Below are positions 8,243 through 17,201 of a stretch of 64,000 bases of DNA, piece after piece. Under the pieces are notes generated by a model, which was not told the DNA's origin, did no database searches, and worked only from the letters and a program-made list of their open reading frames with translations. This DNA comes from Flavobacterium defluvii (GTDB taxonomy: Bacteria; Bacteroidota; Bacteroidia; Flavobacteriales; Flavobacteriaceae), in the NCBI RefSeq assembly GCF_900129555.1, contig NZ_FQWC01000004.1:1-64000 (forward strand). Direction: 5' to 3'. Numbering within the stretch: the first letter of the stretch is position 1; every line of letters starts with the position of its first letter. Both the position numbers and the translations under genes were made by a program.

Positions 8243-8365
8243 ATGAACTATAACCCAAACAACCAACCAAAAGATTTTAGTATAATGCAAAAAATAGGCA
8301 TTTGTGTCCTGGTTTTTACAATAATTGTTTACTATGTTTTATCTATTCAATTTTTAACAAGCTGA
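8243..8365 (+). CDS. Small single-pass membrane protein, 40 residues
   Basis: An ATG at 8243 opens a frame of 40 codons ending TGA at 8363-8365. It encodes a polar Asn/Pro/Gln-rich head (MNYNPNNQPKDFS) and one hydrophobic segment (GICVLVFTIIVYYVL). Support comes from a -7 box and repeated boxes upstream and from its exact fit before the convergent regulator gene at 8368. Family and function are unknown. Confidence 0.45.
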   Translation: MNYNPNNQPKDFSIMQKIGICVLVFTIIVYYVLSIQFLTS

Positions 8366-8367
8366 CA

Positions 8368-9033
8368 TTACAGTGTTAAAACTGCAATTTCATTTTGAAT
8401 AGCATACACAACAAGACCTGCAATATTTCTTGATTCTGTTTTTAATAATAAATTATTACGATGTCCTTCTACTGTTCTGGGACTTAAAAAAAGATGTTCT
8501 GCAATTTCTGTAGTTGTTTTTTGCTGGCAAATGAGCTGTAGGATTTCGATTTCTCGGGGAGAAAGAAAGCTAGTTTCCAAACTGCCTTTAGAATTTTTTG
8601 TCGATACAATTGTTTCCTGAATTGTTTTTAAAACATTCTCATTGTAGAAAAACCCTTTTTTGTTTACTTCGTTAATCGTTCTAATCAAATCTTTTGGTGT
8701 AGTATTTTTAATTAGGTAAGCCACAGCCCCTACCTGAATCATATTTGCAATAAAAGATTTTGAGTCATAACTGGTTAAGGCAATTATCTTTATGTCAGGA
8801 AAAGATTTTCGGATAATTTTTGTTGCTTCTACGCCATTTAAAACCGGCATTTTTAAATCCATAATAATGATATCTGGCTTTACTTCATTATTATTTAATT
8901 TAGTAACAAGCTCTTCACCGTTTGAAGCTTCAAAAATAATCTCAATGTTATCTTCTCTCTGCAATAAAAAAGCTATTCCTTTTCGAAATAATACTTCGTC
9001 ATCGACTAAAGCAATTTTAATAACGGCATTCAT
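8368..9033 (-). CDS. NarL/LuxR-type response regulator
   Basis: A 221-residue response regulator. The receiver domain (about 4-125) has the acidic pair D11/D12, the phosphoacceptor D59 in IIIMDLKMP, a Ser/Thr in ALTSYDS and the Lys in YLIKN. A LuxR-type helix-turn-helix follows at about 155-215 (LSPREIEILQLICQQKTTTEIAEHLFLSPRTVEGHRNNLL). It lies 110 nt downstream of a HisKA_3-type kinase in the same direction, which is surely its partner. Target genes are not evident; autoregulation is possible. Confidence 0.95.
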   Translation of the reverse strand: MNAVIKIALVDDEVLFRKGIAFLLQREDNIEIIFEASNGEELVTKLNNNEVKPDIIIMDLKMPVLNGVEATKIIRKSFPDIKIIALTSYDSKSFIANMIQVGAVAYLIKNTTPKDLIRTINEVNKKGFFYNENVLKTIQETIVSTKNSKGSLETSFLSPREIEILQLICQQKTTTEIAEHLFLSPRTVEGHRNNLLLKTESRNIAGLVVYAIQNEIAVLTL

Positions 9034-9143
9034 TTTGTTTGTTTTTGGTCATTTGGTTTTTCGAAATTACAAAATATGAATTAATAAAAGCTAAAGTTCC
9101 TTGCTTTATTAATATTTATTGCTAAATATTTCCTGAATTTGTC

Positions 9144-9932
9144 TTAAAAAGTAAAAATTACTGCAATTCCTTTATTAATTTCCGAGTCAAATTTTATAGT
9201 TCCGTTTAAAAAAGAAATTCGGCTGTCAATATTTTTCATACCAAGCCCTTTTTGATTTTCAAGATTTTTGCTGTCAAAACCAATTCCGTTATCTTCATAA
9301 TAGCAGGTATTTATTCCTTCATTATTTTTAAATGCAATCCAAATTTCGGTTGCTTTTCCATGACGAAGCGAGTTATTCATTAATTCTTGTAAAATTCTAA
9401 AAACATGCAAATGACGATCGATATTATCATCAAAATCAATTTCGTTTTTATAATATGTTTTTACCGATTTACTACTTTCAAATTCTTCGCATAATTCTTC
9501 TACTCCGGCATTTAATCCAAACTTTTCAAAAACGGGCGGCAATAAATTGTGAGCAATTTTTCTCGAGTTTTCAAGAGCTTTTGTAGTGAGATTAATTATG
9601 TTTTCGGTTATTTCTTTAGTCTCTTCTTCGGTTAAATTTGGTGCAGAAAGCAAATGTGTATTCAAAGAAACAATATTAAGCTTCGAACTAATATCATCAT
9701 GTAAGTCCTGAGCAATACGTTTACGTTCTTCTTCTTGTGTAATAATCACTGCATGAAGCTGCTCTTTTTGATATTGCAAGATCAAATCTTTTTTTTCAAG
9801 CTCTTTTTGGATGATCTTTTTTCTTGAAAAATAAAAGAATATTATTAATGAAACTGCTACAATTATAAAAAATAAAGAGATATATAAAATAATTGCAACC
9901 AGTTCTTTTTCAGGAATTGAATGAGTGCTCAT
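9144..9932 (-). CDS. Membrane histidine kinase, NarX/LiaS-like (HisKA_3)
   Basis: A 262-residue sensor kinase with a single transmembrane helix (about 10-35), a short coiled stretch, a HisKA_3 dimerisation domain with phosphoacceptor H78 in RIAQDLHDD, and a HATPase_c domain (N box ELMNNSLRHG, then DNGIGFD and GLGMKNI). There is almost no periplasmic part and no recognised sensor domain, so input may come through a partner, perhaps the seven-helix membrane protein encoded upstream. On the minus strand TATATTTG (9967-9974) provides a -7 box. Confidence 0.93.
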   Translation of the reverse strand: MSTHSIPEKELVAIILYISLFFIIVAVSLIIFFYFSRKKIIQKELEKKDLILQYQKEQLHAVIITQEEERKRIAQDLHDDISSKLNIVSLNTHLLSAPNLTEEETKEITENIINLTTKALENSRKIAHNLLPPVFEKFGLNAGVEELCEEFESSKSVKTYYKNEIDFDDNIDRHLHVFRILQELMNNSLRHGKATEIWIAFKNNEGINTCYYEDNGIGFDSKNLENQKGLGMKNIDSRISFLNGTIKFDSEINKGIAVIFTF

Positions 9933-10017
9933 TTTTTAGGTTTGAAATATTTATTAATACAAGAATCAAATATATTTAATTTGGCTGTAAGGTGTTAGAA
10001 AAAAATAACTATCAAAA

Positions 10018-10055
10018 AAATCTCTATCAGGAAATTCCTGATAGAGATTTTTTTT
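10018..10055 (-). terminator. Terminator after the seven-helix membrane protein gene
   Basis: AAATCTCTATCAGG (10018-10031) pairs with CCTGATAGAGATTT (10037-10050), a 14-bp stem with a 5-nt loop and T-runs on both strands. It follows the leftward gene at 10078-10698 and separates it from the kinase gene. Confidence 0.85.
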
Positions 10056-10077
10056 GGCTAATTGTTCATTCTAATTG

Positions 10078-10698
10078 TCAATTTTTATAAAAACTTCTTT
10101 TCCATTCGTACATAATCAATAAGTGGTAAATTATAAATAAAAATGCGTTTAGCTTCCATGAGAGATATTTCAAATTTTCACTTAATGTTAATGTCAGATT
10201 TCCAACCAAATACAAAATTGTAGAACCTAACATAAAAAGAATCACAGCTATCGTAACATAATAATATGTTTTACTTTCTGTAAGCATATTATAAAAATGT
10301 AATAACGCAAAAACCACAATCATTAGAGAAGTAACGGTAATCTCAAATAAATTAAATTTAAAAAACAGATCTGGTTCAATACAAAACTGAATTCCTAAAA
10401 TTAACAGAGCAATTATAATTCCCCACTTTACAAATAACTTTTGAATTTTCAATTTTAAAATAGAATGATAAAACATTCCTAAAAAAAGCATTTGTCCAAT
10501 AACAAAAATATTAACGAGGACTAAATTGCTCTTATGAAGAGAATAAACCAATTCCATTGAAAATTGCATTACAAACGAAAAAGCCAGGTAGGCAACAAAA
10601 AAAACATTAGCTTTTCCCTTTCGGAAAAAGCTAAATGCATATAATATTAGATTTATTAATAATATTAAATAACCTAAATATATTAAAAAATCATCCAT
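10078..10698 (-). CDS. Polytopic membrane protein, about seven helices, unknown function
   Basis: 206 residues, almost entirely hydrophobic, with about seven predicted membrane helices separated by short loops and a basic C-terminal tail (MYEWKRSFYKN). No catalytic motif is recognised. It is encoded just before a histidine kinase lacking its own sensor domain but is separated from it by a strong terminator, so a shared role is only a guess. The first Met (MDDFLIYLGYL) directly precedes helix 1 and is taken as start. Confidence 0.75.
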   Translation of the reverse strand: MDDFLIYLGYLILLINLILYAFSFFRKGKANVFFVAYLAFSFVMQFSMELVYSLHKSNLVLVNIFVIGQMLFLGMFYHSILKLKIQKLFVKWGIIIALLILGIQFCIEPDLFFKFNLFEITVTSLMIVVFALLHFYNMLTESKTYYYVTIAVILFMLGSTILYLVGNLTLTLSENLKYLSWKLNAFLFIIYHLLIMYEWKRSFYKN

Positions 10699-10721
10699 TA
10701 TTTTAAATACTTATTTAAAAA

Positions 10722-11075
10722 TCAATATGGAGGACTTGGCCTTGTACCATCATATACAACATCTTCAGCACTCTCGGCTGATTTATTTTGCTGTGAAGAT
10801 TGTCCGTACACGTCAATGTATTTACCCGTTTCTTTATCATATTGGGCACCAACAAAAAGTAATGTCTTTTCATTTTGGTCATTAATACCAATGTAAGCAC
10901 GAACTGCTTCGGTATTAAGCTGCAAAACTTTTTCTAAACTTTCTCTTGGAATCAAATAAGATTTTACTTTGTTTTTAGAATCTTCGACCGTGGTATCATC
11001 CTGGTATCTCTTTTCCCATTCTTTAGCAATACTTAACGGAACTTGAATAGGTCCTGGAAAGGCTTCTTCACTCAT
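10722..11075 (-). CDS. Conserved hypothetical soluble protein, 117 residues
   Basis: A soluble acidic protein without signal peptide or membrane segment. It begins MSEEAFPGPIQVPLSIAKEW and contains an alpha/beta-looking middle (KVKSYLIPRESLEKVLQ, KTLLFVGAQYDKETGKYIDVYG), then a low-complexity Ser/Gln/Glu tail ending TRPSPPY. I do not recognise the family. It lies 23 nt upstream of the seven-helix protein gene in the same direction, so the two may form an operon. Confidence 0.65.
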   Translation of the reverse strand: MSEEAFPGPIQVPLSIAKEWEKRYQDDTTVEDSKNKVKSYLIPRESLEKVLQLNTEAVRAYIGINDQNEKTLLFVGAQYDKETGKYIDVYGQSSQQNKSAESAEDVVYDGTRPSPPY

Positions 11076-11203
11076 AGTTTTAAAATTTTAATTAGTTAAT
11101 AATTTTATAATTGTTTATGGTATTGCTAATCTACCGAATTAATTTTTATATAAGAAATATTATTTTGTGAAATTATGTGCAAAGCTGTATAATCTTTAAA
11201 TGA

Positions 11204-11245
11204 AAAAATCTTTACAAGCACTGTGCTTATAAAGATTTTTTTTTA
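11204..11245 (-). terminator. Terminator after dnaB
   Basis: AAATCTTTA (11206-11214) pairs with TAAAGATTT (11230-11238), with an inner AGCAC/GTGCT stem, and A/T-runs on both sides. It lies 23 nt beyond the dnaB stop on the minus strand. Confidence 0.8.
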
Positions 11246-11267
11246 TTTAATTATTTTATTTTTTTAT

Positions 11268-12812
11268 TTAGAACGGAACATCGCTATCATCATCGTCATC
11301 ATTTAAATTACTTCCAAAAGCTTCATTTGCCGAAGGAAGATTTTTGGTAATGAACGGATTATCGTCATGATTCATTTTTGAAGGCAAATCATCATAACCG
11401 CCGCTAAAGTCTTCAAGGTTATCAAACTTTCCTAAATGTCCTAAGAATTTTAAACGAATATTATCAAGTCCACCATTACGGTGTTTCGCTACAATAAACT
11501 CGGCCTGACCTGCTGTTGAAGACTGCTCATCATCATCCCACTCTTCAATTTTATAATATTCCGGACGATAAATAAACGATACAATATCGGCATCCTGCTC
11601 AATCGCTCCAGATTCACGAAGATCCGATAGCAGCGGACGCTTGCTGGAACCACGCGTTTCTACGGCACGCGATAACTGAGAAAGTGCAATAACGGGTACG
11701 TTTAACTCTTTTGCCAATGCTTTTAAGTTTCGGGAAATTGTCGAAATCTCCTGCTCACGATTTCCTCCGCCTTTAGCATTACCTCCCGCCGTCATTAACT
11801 GCAAGTAGTCAATAATGATCAATTTAATTCCGTGCTGAGAAGCCAAACGACGGCATTTTGCACGTAAATCGAAAATTGAAAGTGAAGGTGTATCATCAAT
11901 AAACAATGGTGCTTTTTCTAAATCTTTAACTTTAGTACTCAGCTGTTCCCATTCGTGTTTTTCCAGTTTTCCAGTTCTTAACTTCTCTGAAGACAATCCT
12001 GTTTCAGATGAAATAAGTCTCGTAATCAACTGAACAGAAGCCATCTCCAGAGAAAAAACTGCAACTGCATGCCCAAACTGAATACTGATATTTCTTGCCA
12101 TCGATAGTACGAAGGCGGTTTTACCCATACCCGGACGAGCAGCAATAATAATTAAATCCGAAGGCTGCCATCCTGATGTTAACTGATCTAATTTTTCAAA
12201 ACCGGTTGCAATACCACTCAAACCTTCTTTACCTGCAATTTCTTCAATACGTTTTTTTGCCTGTAAAACTAAACTTTGAGCTGTTTCAGAACTACGCTTG
12301 ATATTTCCCTGAGTTACTTCATATAATTTCGACTCAGCTTTGTCCAGCAAATCAAATACGTCTGTAGTTTCGTCATAAGATTCTTCAATAATTTCAGATG
12401 AAATTCTAATCAAACTTCTTTGAATAAATTTTTGAAGAATAATACGCGAGTGAAATTCGATGTGTGCAGAAGAAGCGATTTTCTGCGTAAGCTGAATTAA
12501 ATAAAAATCTCCTCCTGCCAGTTCAAGCTTTCCATTTTTCTTTAACTGAGTCGAAACTGTCAATATATCAATTGGCTGAGTTTCTGTAAAAAGCTGTAAG
12601 ATTGCCTCAAAAATATGTTTGTGGGCATCTTTGTAAAAAGCATCTGGCTGTAAAATATCAATTACATCATCTACCCCTTTTTTATCAATCATCATGGCGC
12701 CAAGTACGGCCTCCTCCAAATCAAGAACTTGTGGAGGAAGTTTTCCTTTTTCCAGATTAATAATAGTGGTTTTGTCTACCTTGACAGGGTTTACATTCTT
12801 GAAATTTTCCAT
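11268..12812 (-). CDS. dnaB: Replicative DNA helicase DnaB
   Basis: Hexameric 5'-3' helicase at the replication fork. The 514 residues contain the N-terminal DnaB domain (about 27-130), a linker, and a RecA-like motor with Walker A ARPGMGKT (225-232), Walker B LIIIDYLQLM, and the motif H4 and arginine-finger region (LSQLSRAVETR, DLRESGAIEQDADIV). No intein is present. The C-terminus has a very acidic tail (NLNDDDDDSDVPF). It is transcribed alone between terminators. Confidence 0.97.
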   Translation of the reverse strand: MENFKNVNPVKVDKTTIINLEKGKLPPQVLDLEEAVLGAMMIDKKGVDDVIDILQPDAFYKDAHKHIFEAILQLFTETQPIDILTVSTQLKKNGKLELAGGDFYLIQLTQKIASSAHIEFHSRIILQKFIQRSLIRISSEIIEESYDETTDVFDLLDKAESKLYEVTQGNIKRSSETAQSLVLQAKKRIEEIAGKEGLSGIATGFEKLDQLTSGWQPSDLIIIAARPGMGKTAFVLSMARNISIQFGHAVAVFSLEMASVQLITRLISSETGLSSEKLRTGKLEKHEWEQLSTKVKDLEKAPLFIDDTPSLSIFDLRAKCRRLASQHGIKLIIIDYLQLMTAGGNAKGGGNREQEISTISRNLKALAKELNVPVIALSQLSRAVETRGSSKRPLLSDLRESGAIEQDADIVSFIYRPEYYKIEEWDDDEQSSTAGQAEFIVAKHRNGGLDNIRLKFLGHLGKFDNLEDFSGGYDDLPSKMNHDDNPFITKNLPSANEAFGSNLNDDDDDSDVPF

Positions 12813-12900
12813 ATAGCGAAAGTAACAAAATTTGAAAAAAAATTGTTATCGAGTTATAACTATTCTGTTGTTTATAAATATGTTTATTTTGTTGATAACC

Positions 12901-12936
12901 AAAAAAAAATCCGAAACCGCAGGGCTTCGGATTTTT
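12901..12936 (-). terminator. Terminator after accA
   Basis: AAATCCGAA (12907-12915) and TTCGGATTT (12926-12934) form a 9-bp stem with a 10-nt loop; the nine A residues at 12901-12909 become the U-tract on the minus strand. Confidence 0.8.
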
Positions 12937-12953
12937 AATCATTTTATATGAAT

Positions 12954-13907
12954 TTACTCTTTATACTCGCCCATATTGCTGTATTTGTCCATTCTTTGGG
13001 CAATAAGCTCGGCTGTTGATAAGTCTTTCAATTCGTTATATCCTTTTGTTATATATTCTGCCACTGTTTTAAACGTAGTTTCGCGATCATAGTGCGCTCC
13101 TCCTAGTGGTTCCGGTATAACATCATCTACTAATTTTTGTTTTTTCATATCTGATGAAGTCAATTTCAGAGCTTCAGCAGCACGTTCCTTGTACTCCCAG
13201 CTTTTCCATAAAATTGAAGAACATGATTCTGGAGAAATTACAGAGTACCAAGTATTTTCTAACATGTAAACACGGTCTCCAACACCTATTCCTAAAGCTC
13301 CACCAGAAGCTCCTTCTCCAACAATAATTGTAATGATTGGCACTTGCAGACGAACCATTTCAAAAATGTTTCTTGCAATAGCTTCTCCTTGTCCTCTTTC
13401 TTCGGCTTCAAGTCCCGGATATGCACCCGGAGTATCTACTAAAGTTAAAACCGGAATTCCGAATTTTTCTGCCATTTTCATTAAACGCAAAGCTTTACGG
13501 TATCCTTCAGGATTCGCCATGCCAAAGTTACGGTATTGACGTGTTTTTGTATTAAACCCTTTTTGCTGACCAATAATCATAAACGATTGTCCGTTTACTT
13601 TTCCAAGACCGCCAACCATAGCCTTATCATCTTTAAAACCTCTGTCTCCATGAAGTTCCAAAAAAGTATCGCCGCAAATTGCTTTGATATAATCTAAAGT
13701 ATAAGGTCTGTTTGGGTGTCTTGACAATTGTACACGCTGCCAAGCCGTAAGGTTTTTATATATTTCTTTTTTAGTTTGTTCTAATTTCTTGTTGATTTCT
13801 TTACAAGTCGGCGTAACATCGACGTCAGATTCTTTTCCAATTATAACACACTTTTCTAACTGTTCTTCAAGTTCTTTTATTGGAAGCTCAAAATCTAAAT
13901 ATTCCAT
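12954..13907 (-). CDS. accA: Acetyl-CoA carboxylase carboxyltransferase subunit alpha
   Basis: Transfers carboxyl from carboxybiotin to acetyl-CoA, the committing step of fatty acid synthesis, together with AccD. At 317 residues it has the family's usual length. A helical N-terminus ([10 protein letters not shown]) precedes the crotonase-fold core with [44 protein letters not shown] and [14 protein letters not shown]. On the minus strand TATATTTG (13940-13947) gives a -7 box about 33 nt before the ATG. It is a single-gene unit; accD is elsewhere. Confidence 0.97.
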   Translation of the reverse strand: MEYLDFELPIKELEEQLEKCVIIGKESDVDVTPTCKEINKKLEQTKKEIYKNLTAWQRVQLSRHPNRPYTLDYIKAICGDTFLELHGDRGFKDDKAMVGGLGKVNGQSFMIIGQQKGFNTKTRQYRNFGMANPEGYRKALRLMKMAEKFGIPVLTLVDTPGAYPGLEAEERGQGEAIARNIFEMVRLQVPIITIIVGEGASGGALGIGVGDRVYMLENTWYSVISPESCSSILWKSWEYKERAAEALKLTSSDMKKQKLVDDVIPEPLGGAHYDRETTFKTVAEYITKGYNELKDLSTAELIAQRMDKYSNMGEYKE

Positions 13908-14019
13908 GGATTTTTGAATTTTGTTTTTAAATCGAACCGCAAATATAAAAATATTATACTATTCGAATTATTATTTCGTCTTTAAAATGAAAAAATGCAA
14001 TTTTAACATAAGATAAATA

Positions 14020-14907
14020 CTACACTTTATCTTTATTCTTATAATGTTTAAAAACACCATTTAAAATAACAGTAATGACAATAATTACTGCACCAATATA
14101 AAATTCTACACTCATTTTTTCTTTTCCTCCAAGAATAAAATAAGCTAAAAGAATCCCGTAAACAGGCTCTAAATTAGTGGTTAACATTACTGTATAAGGT
14201 GTCAATCTTCGCATAACTTTTACAGAAGCAGTAAAGGCATATGCTGTACAAACAGAAGCCAAAACCAATAATAGAACCCAGTTATTTAAAGACATTACAA
14301 AAAAGTCTGCATTGAATTTCCCAATTACTAAAAAATAAATAGAAATAAAGAAAACTCCGGCTCCAAATTCGTAAAATGTTATAACTGAAGGTTCGTGATC
14401 TGAGATTAATTTTCCATTCATTAAGGTAAATAAAACACCCAGAATTATTGAAATTAAGGCATAATAAACACCTGTTAAATACTTAATTTCTACTTGCAAA
14501 ATCAATCCTAATCCCGCAATGATTATCAGTCCGAAGAAAACTTCGTACCATAAAACTTTTCTTCCGTAAAAAAGCGGTTCTAATAAAGAAGCAAAAAAAG
14601 CTCCTAGTGAAAAAATCGATAAGGTTATCGAAACATTAGACACATGAATGGCTTTAAAAAAGAAAATCCAATGGAGCGCAATTAACAATCCAACGAAAAT
14701 TAATTTTGCTAATGATTGTGCTGATATTTTAAAAGATTCTTTTTTATAAATAATAAATCCTCCCAGAAAAATGGCCGCTATCAACATTCTAAACCATACC
14801 AGATTTTCGGCATCTATTGTAATTAAAGCACCAAGAATGGCTGTAAATCCCCAGATAAAAACAATTAAATGAAGATTTAAATAACTTTTTAAATTATCGT
14901 TTCGCAT
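14020..14907 (-). CDS. EamA/DMT family transporter
   Basis: A 295-residue inner-membrane protein with ten predicted helices made of two EamA repeats (about 10-140 and 155-290; HLIVFIWGFTAILGAL, then YYALISIILGVLFTLMNGK). Substrates in this superfamily are small metabolites such as amino acids or nucleotides; none can be assigned. I start at Met 14907 (MRNDNLKSYLNL), which overlaps the lptG stop by 14 nt; an ATG at 14943 would add a 12-residue extension lying wholly inside lptG. It is the last gene of the tgt-lptG-EamA set. Confidence 0.88.
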   Translation of the reverse strand: MRNDNLKSYLNLHLIVFIWGFTAILGALITIDAENLVWFRMLIAAIFLGGFIIYKKESFKISAQSLAKLIFVGLLIALHWIFFFKAIHVSNVSITLSIFSLGAFFASLLEPLFYGRKVLWYEVFFGLIIIAGLGLILQVEIKYLTGVYYALISIILGVLFTLMNGKLISDHEPSVITFYEFGAGVFFISIYFLVIGKFNADFFVMSLNNWVLLLVLASVCTAYAFTASVKVMRRLTPYTVMLTTNLEPVYGILLAYFILGGKEKMSVEFYIGAVIIVITVILNGVFKHYKNKDKV

Positions 14908-15982
14908 TACGTAACAGGTAAACTGCCAAAGCTCCAAAAACAATATTTGGGAACCAAACAGCTAATAAAGGTGAAAAAGTAGATTTTTCGGCAAGAGTAC
15001 CAAATATTTTATCAAAGAATACAAATGAAAATGCAATTGCAATTCCAATAGCAAGGTTCATTCCCATTCCGCCACGGCGTTTCATCGAAGAAACAGATAC
15101 TGCAATAATCGTTAAAATAAAAGCAGAAACCGGTATACTGTATTTTTTATAAAGAACTACCAAATAAGTATTGATGTTTCCTGAACCTCTTTTTCTTTCT
15201 TTTTCGATAAAATCATATAATTTACCTAATGTCAATGTCTCTGCAATGTAAACAACAGGCGTTAAATCAGCAAGCTCAAACTTAAACTTTACATTTTTTT
15301 CAGGTGCTTTTTCTATTATATCATTCAAATCATTAAGCGTTCGTTTTGTATAATCGTACAAGATATAAGTTTTTAACTTTGGGTCCCATTTTATACGACT
15401 TGCTGTAATCTTATACGTAAGTTTGTCTTTTTCGAAATGCTCAAGCGTAAAATTAAATGCCGTTTTCGATTCTTCGTTAAAACTGTTTACAAAGATAAAA
15501 TCGTGGTCATTAATTTGTCTGTAAACATTAGTATTTTCGCCACGCATGAGTTCTTTTCCATTTCCTTTTAAATAGGTGTACCTAAAATTATTATAACCTT
15601 CACTTGCAGCAGGAACTATAAAAAATCCCATCAGCAAAACAAAAATCGAAACTATAGTTGCACCAATAATATAAGGACGAAGAAAACGCGTAAATGAAAT
15701 ACCGGAACTCAAAATCGCAATAATCTCAGTATTATTAGCCAGTTTTGAAGTAAACCAAATAACCGATAAAAATAAAAAAATCGGGAATAATGAGTTAATA
15801 AAATAAATTGTAAAATTGTAATAATAGAAAGCAATATCCATAAACGGGATCTTGTTTTCGAGCATCTTATTTACTTTTTCAGAAACGTCGATTACGATTC
15901 CAATAGGCGCAAACAAAAGCAGCATCACAGAAAAAGTTCCAAGATATCTTTTTAAGATGTATTTATCTATTATTGACAGCAT
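14894..15982 (-). CDS. lptG: LptF/LptG family permease (LPS export)
   Basis: A 362-residue permease of the YjgP/YjgQ family that, with LptB and a paralogue, lifts lipopolysaccharide from the inner membrane to the periplasmic bridge. Helices are clustered at the N-terminus (about 12-120) and C-terminus (about 270-355), around a periplasmic beta-jellyroll-like domain (about 130-260). The start MLSIIDKYILKRYLGTF is the classic LptG/F beginning. It lies downstream of tgt, as in many Bacteroidota, with a hairpin repeat in the 88-nt gap. LptF versus LptG cannot be settled from sequence alone. Confidence 0.88.
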   Translation of the reverse strand: MLSIIDKYILKRYLGTFSVMLLLFAPIGIVIDVSEKVNKMLENKIPFMDIAFYYYNFTIYFINSLFPIFLFLSVIWFTSKLANNTEIIAILSSGISFTRFLRPYIIGATIVSIFVLLMGFFIVPAASEGYNNFRYTYLKGNGKELMRGENTNVYRQINDHDFIFVNSFNEESKTAFNFTLEHFEKDKLTYKITASRIKWDPKLKTYILYDYTKRTLNDLNDIIEKAPEKNVKFKFELADLTPVVYIAETLTLGKLYDFIEKERKRGSGNINTYLVVLYKKYSIPVSAFILTIIAVSVSSMKRRGGMGMNLAIGIAIAFSFVFFDKIFGTLAEKSTFSPLLAVWFPNIVFGALAVYLLRNAKR

Positions 15983-16000
15983 ATAGTTTTTGTTTTTGTT

Positions 16001-16056
16001 GTTTCAGGTTTCAGGTTTCACGTTCTGTAGAGAACCTGAAACCTGAAACCTAAAAC
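16001..16056. repeat. Word-type hairpin (GTTTCAGG family) between tgt and lptG
   Basis: The left arm (16001-16026) is three copies of the 8-mer word GTTTCAGG/GTTTCACG; the right arm (16031-16056) is its inverted complement, CCTGAAAC repeated, with three mismatches over 26 bp and a 4-nt loop. The same word builds another hairpin at 53014-53058, so it is a dispersed family. Confidence 0.75.
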
Positions 16057-16070
16057 TTGAAACTCTTTTA

Positions 16071-17201
16071 TTAAAGTCTTTGACTCATATTTTTAACCAT
16101 CATTTCTTTCCATGGTTTAAAATCGCCTGCTAAGATATGTTTTCTAGCCTCACGAACCAACCACATGTAGAAACCAAGATTATGAATAGTAGCAATTTGT
16201 TTACCTAAATATTCATTGGCCGCAAATAAATGGCGTAAATAAGCTTTTGTATATTGTACGTCAACAAAAGTGTGTCCCATTTCATCAATTGGAGAAAAAT
16301 CTGCTTCCCACTTTTTATTTTTAATATTGATTGTTCCGTTTGCTGTAAACAACATTCCGTTTCTGGCATTACGGGTTGGCATTACACAATCAAACATATC
16401 AATACCTAACGCAATATTTTCTAATATATTTATAGGGGTTCCAACGCCCATTAAGTAACGAGGTTTATCTTCCGGAAGAATTTCGCAGACAACTTCTGTC
16501 ATTGCGTACATTTCTTCTGCGGGCTCCCCTACAGATAAACCGCCAATTGCATTTCCTTGCTGTCCTGCATTTGCAATATATTCTGCAGACTGGCGACGTA
16601 GATCTTTATACGTACTTCCCTGAACAATTGGAAAAAAAGTTTGTTCGTAACCGTATTTATAAGGTACTTTTTCTAAATGATTAATACAGCGGTCTAACCA
16701 GCGGTGTGTCATGTGCATAGATCTTTGTGCATATCTGTAATCGCAAGGATATGGCGTACACTCGTCAAAAGCCATAATAATATCTGCACCAATTGTACGC
16801 TGAATTTCCATTACATTTTCTGGAGTAAAAACATGATAAGATCCATCAATGTGCGATTTAAACTTTACTCCTTCTTCTTTAATTTTTCTGTTTGAGGAAA
16901 GAGAATATACCTGATATCCACCAGAATCAGTCAAAATATTACGATCCCAATTCATGAATTTATGTAATCCTCCTGCTTTCTCAAGGATTTCTGTTTGCGG
17001 ACGTAAATATAAATGGTAAGTGTTTCCTAGAATAATATCCGGGTTAATATCGTCTTTTAATTCTCGCTGATGCACTCCTTTTACCGAAGCCACCGTTCCA
17101 ACAGGCATAAAAATAGGCGTTTCGATTACGCCGTGATCAGTAGTTATACTTCCCGCTCTTGCTTTAGACTGCGGATCTTTTTGTAATAAATCGAACTTCA
17201 T
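16071..17201 (-). CDS. tgt: tRNA-guanine transglycosylase (queuine/preQ1 insertion)
   Basis: Exchanges guanine for a queuosine precursor at the wobble position of GUN anticodons. The 376 residues contain the TIM-barrel active-site segments LTDSGGYQVYSL and IMAFDECTPYPCDY and the late nucleophile region DMFDCVMPTRNARNG. The usual Cys-rich zinc site before AYLRHLF is replaced by FVDVQYTK, with no Cys. I start at MKFDLLQK (17201): the upstream Met at 17237 would lie in the promoter, whose -7 box TATCTTTG is at 17235-17242 on the minus strand. The leader has a small TCCCGA/TCGGGA hairpin (17216-17231). Confidence 0.95.
   Translation of the reverse strand: MKFDLLQKDPQSKARAGSITTDHGVIETPIFMPVGTVASVKGVHQRELKDDINPDIILGNTYHLYLRPQTEILEKAGGLHKFMNWDRNILTDSGGYQVYSLSSNRKIKEEGVKFKSHIDGSYHVFTPENVMEIQRTIGADIIMAFDECTPYPCDYRYAQRSMHMTHRWLDRCINHLEKVPYKYGYEQTFFPIVQGSTYKDLRRQSAEYIANAGQQGNAIGGLSVGEPAEEMYAMTEVVCEILPEDKPRYLMGVGTPINILENIALGIDMFDCVMPTRNARNGMLFTANGTINIKNKKWEADFSPIDEMGHTFVDVQYTKAYLRHLFAANEYLGKQIATIHNLGFYMWLVREARKHILAGDFKPWKEMMVKNMSQRL

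Noticed and set aside
14908..14943. Upstream start for the EamA transporter
   Set aside because: It adds 12 residues lying wholly inside lptG and ahead of the normal first helix; Met 14907 fits the family.
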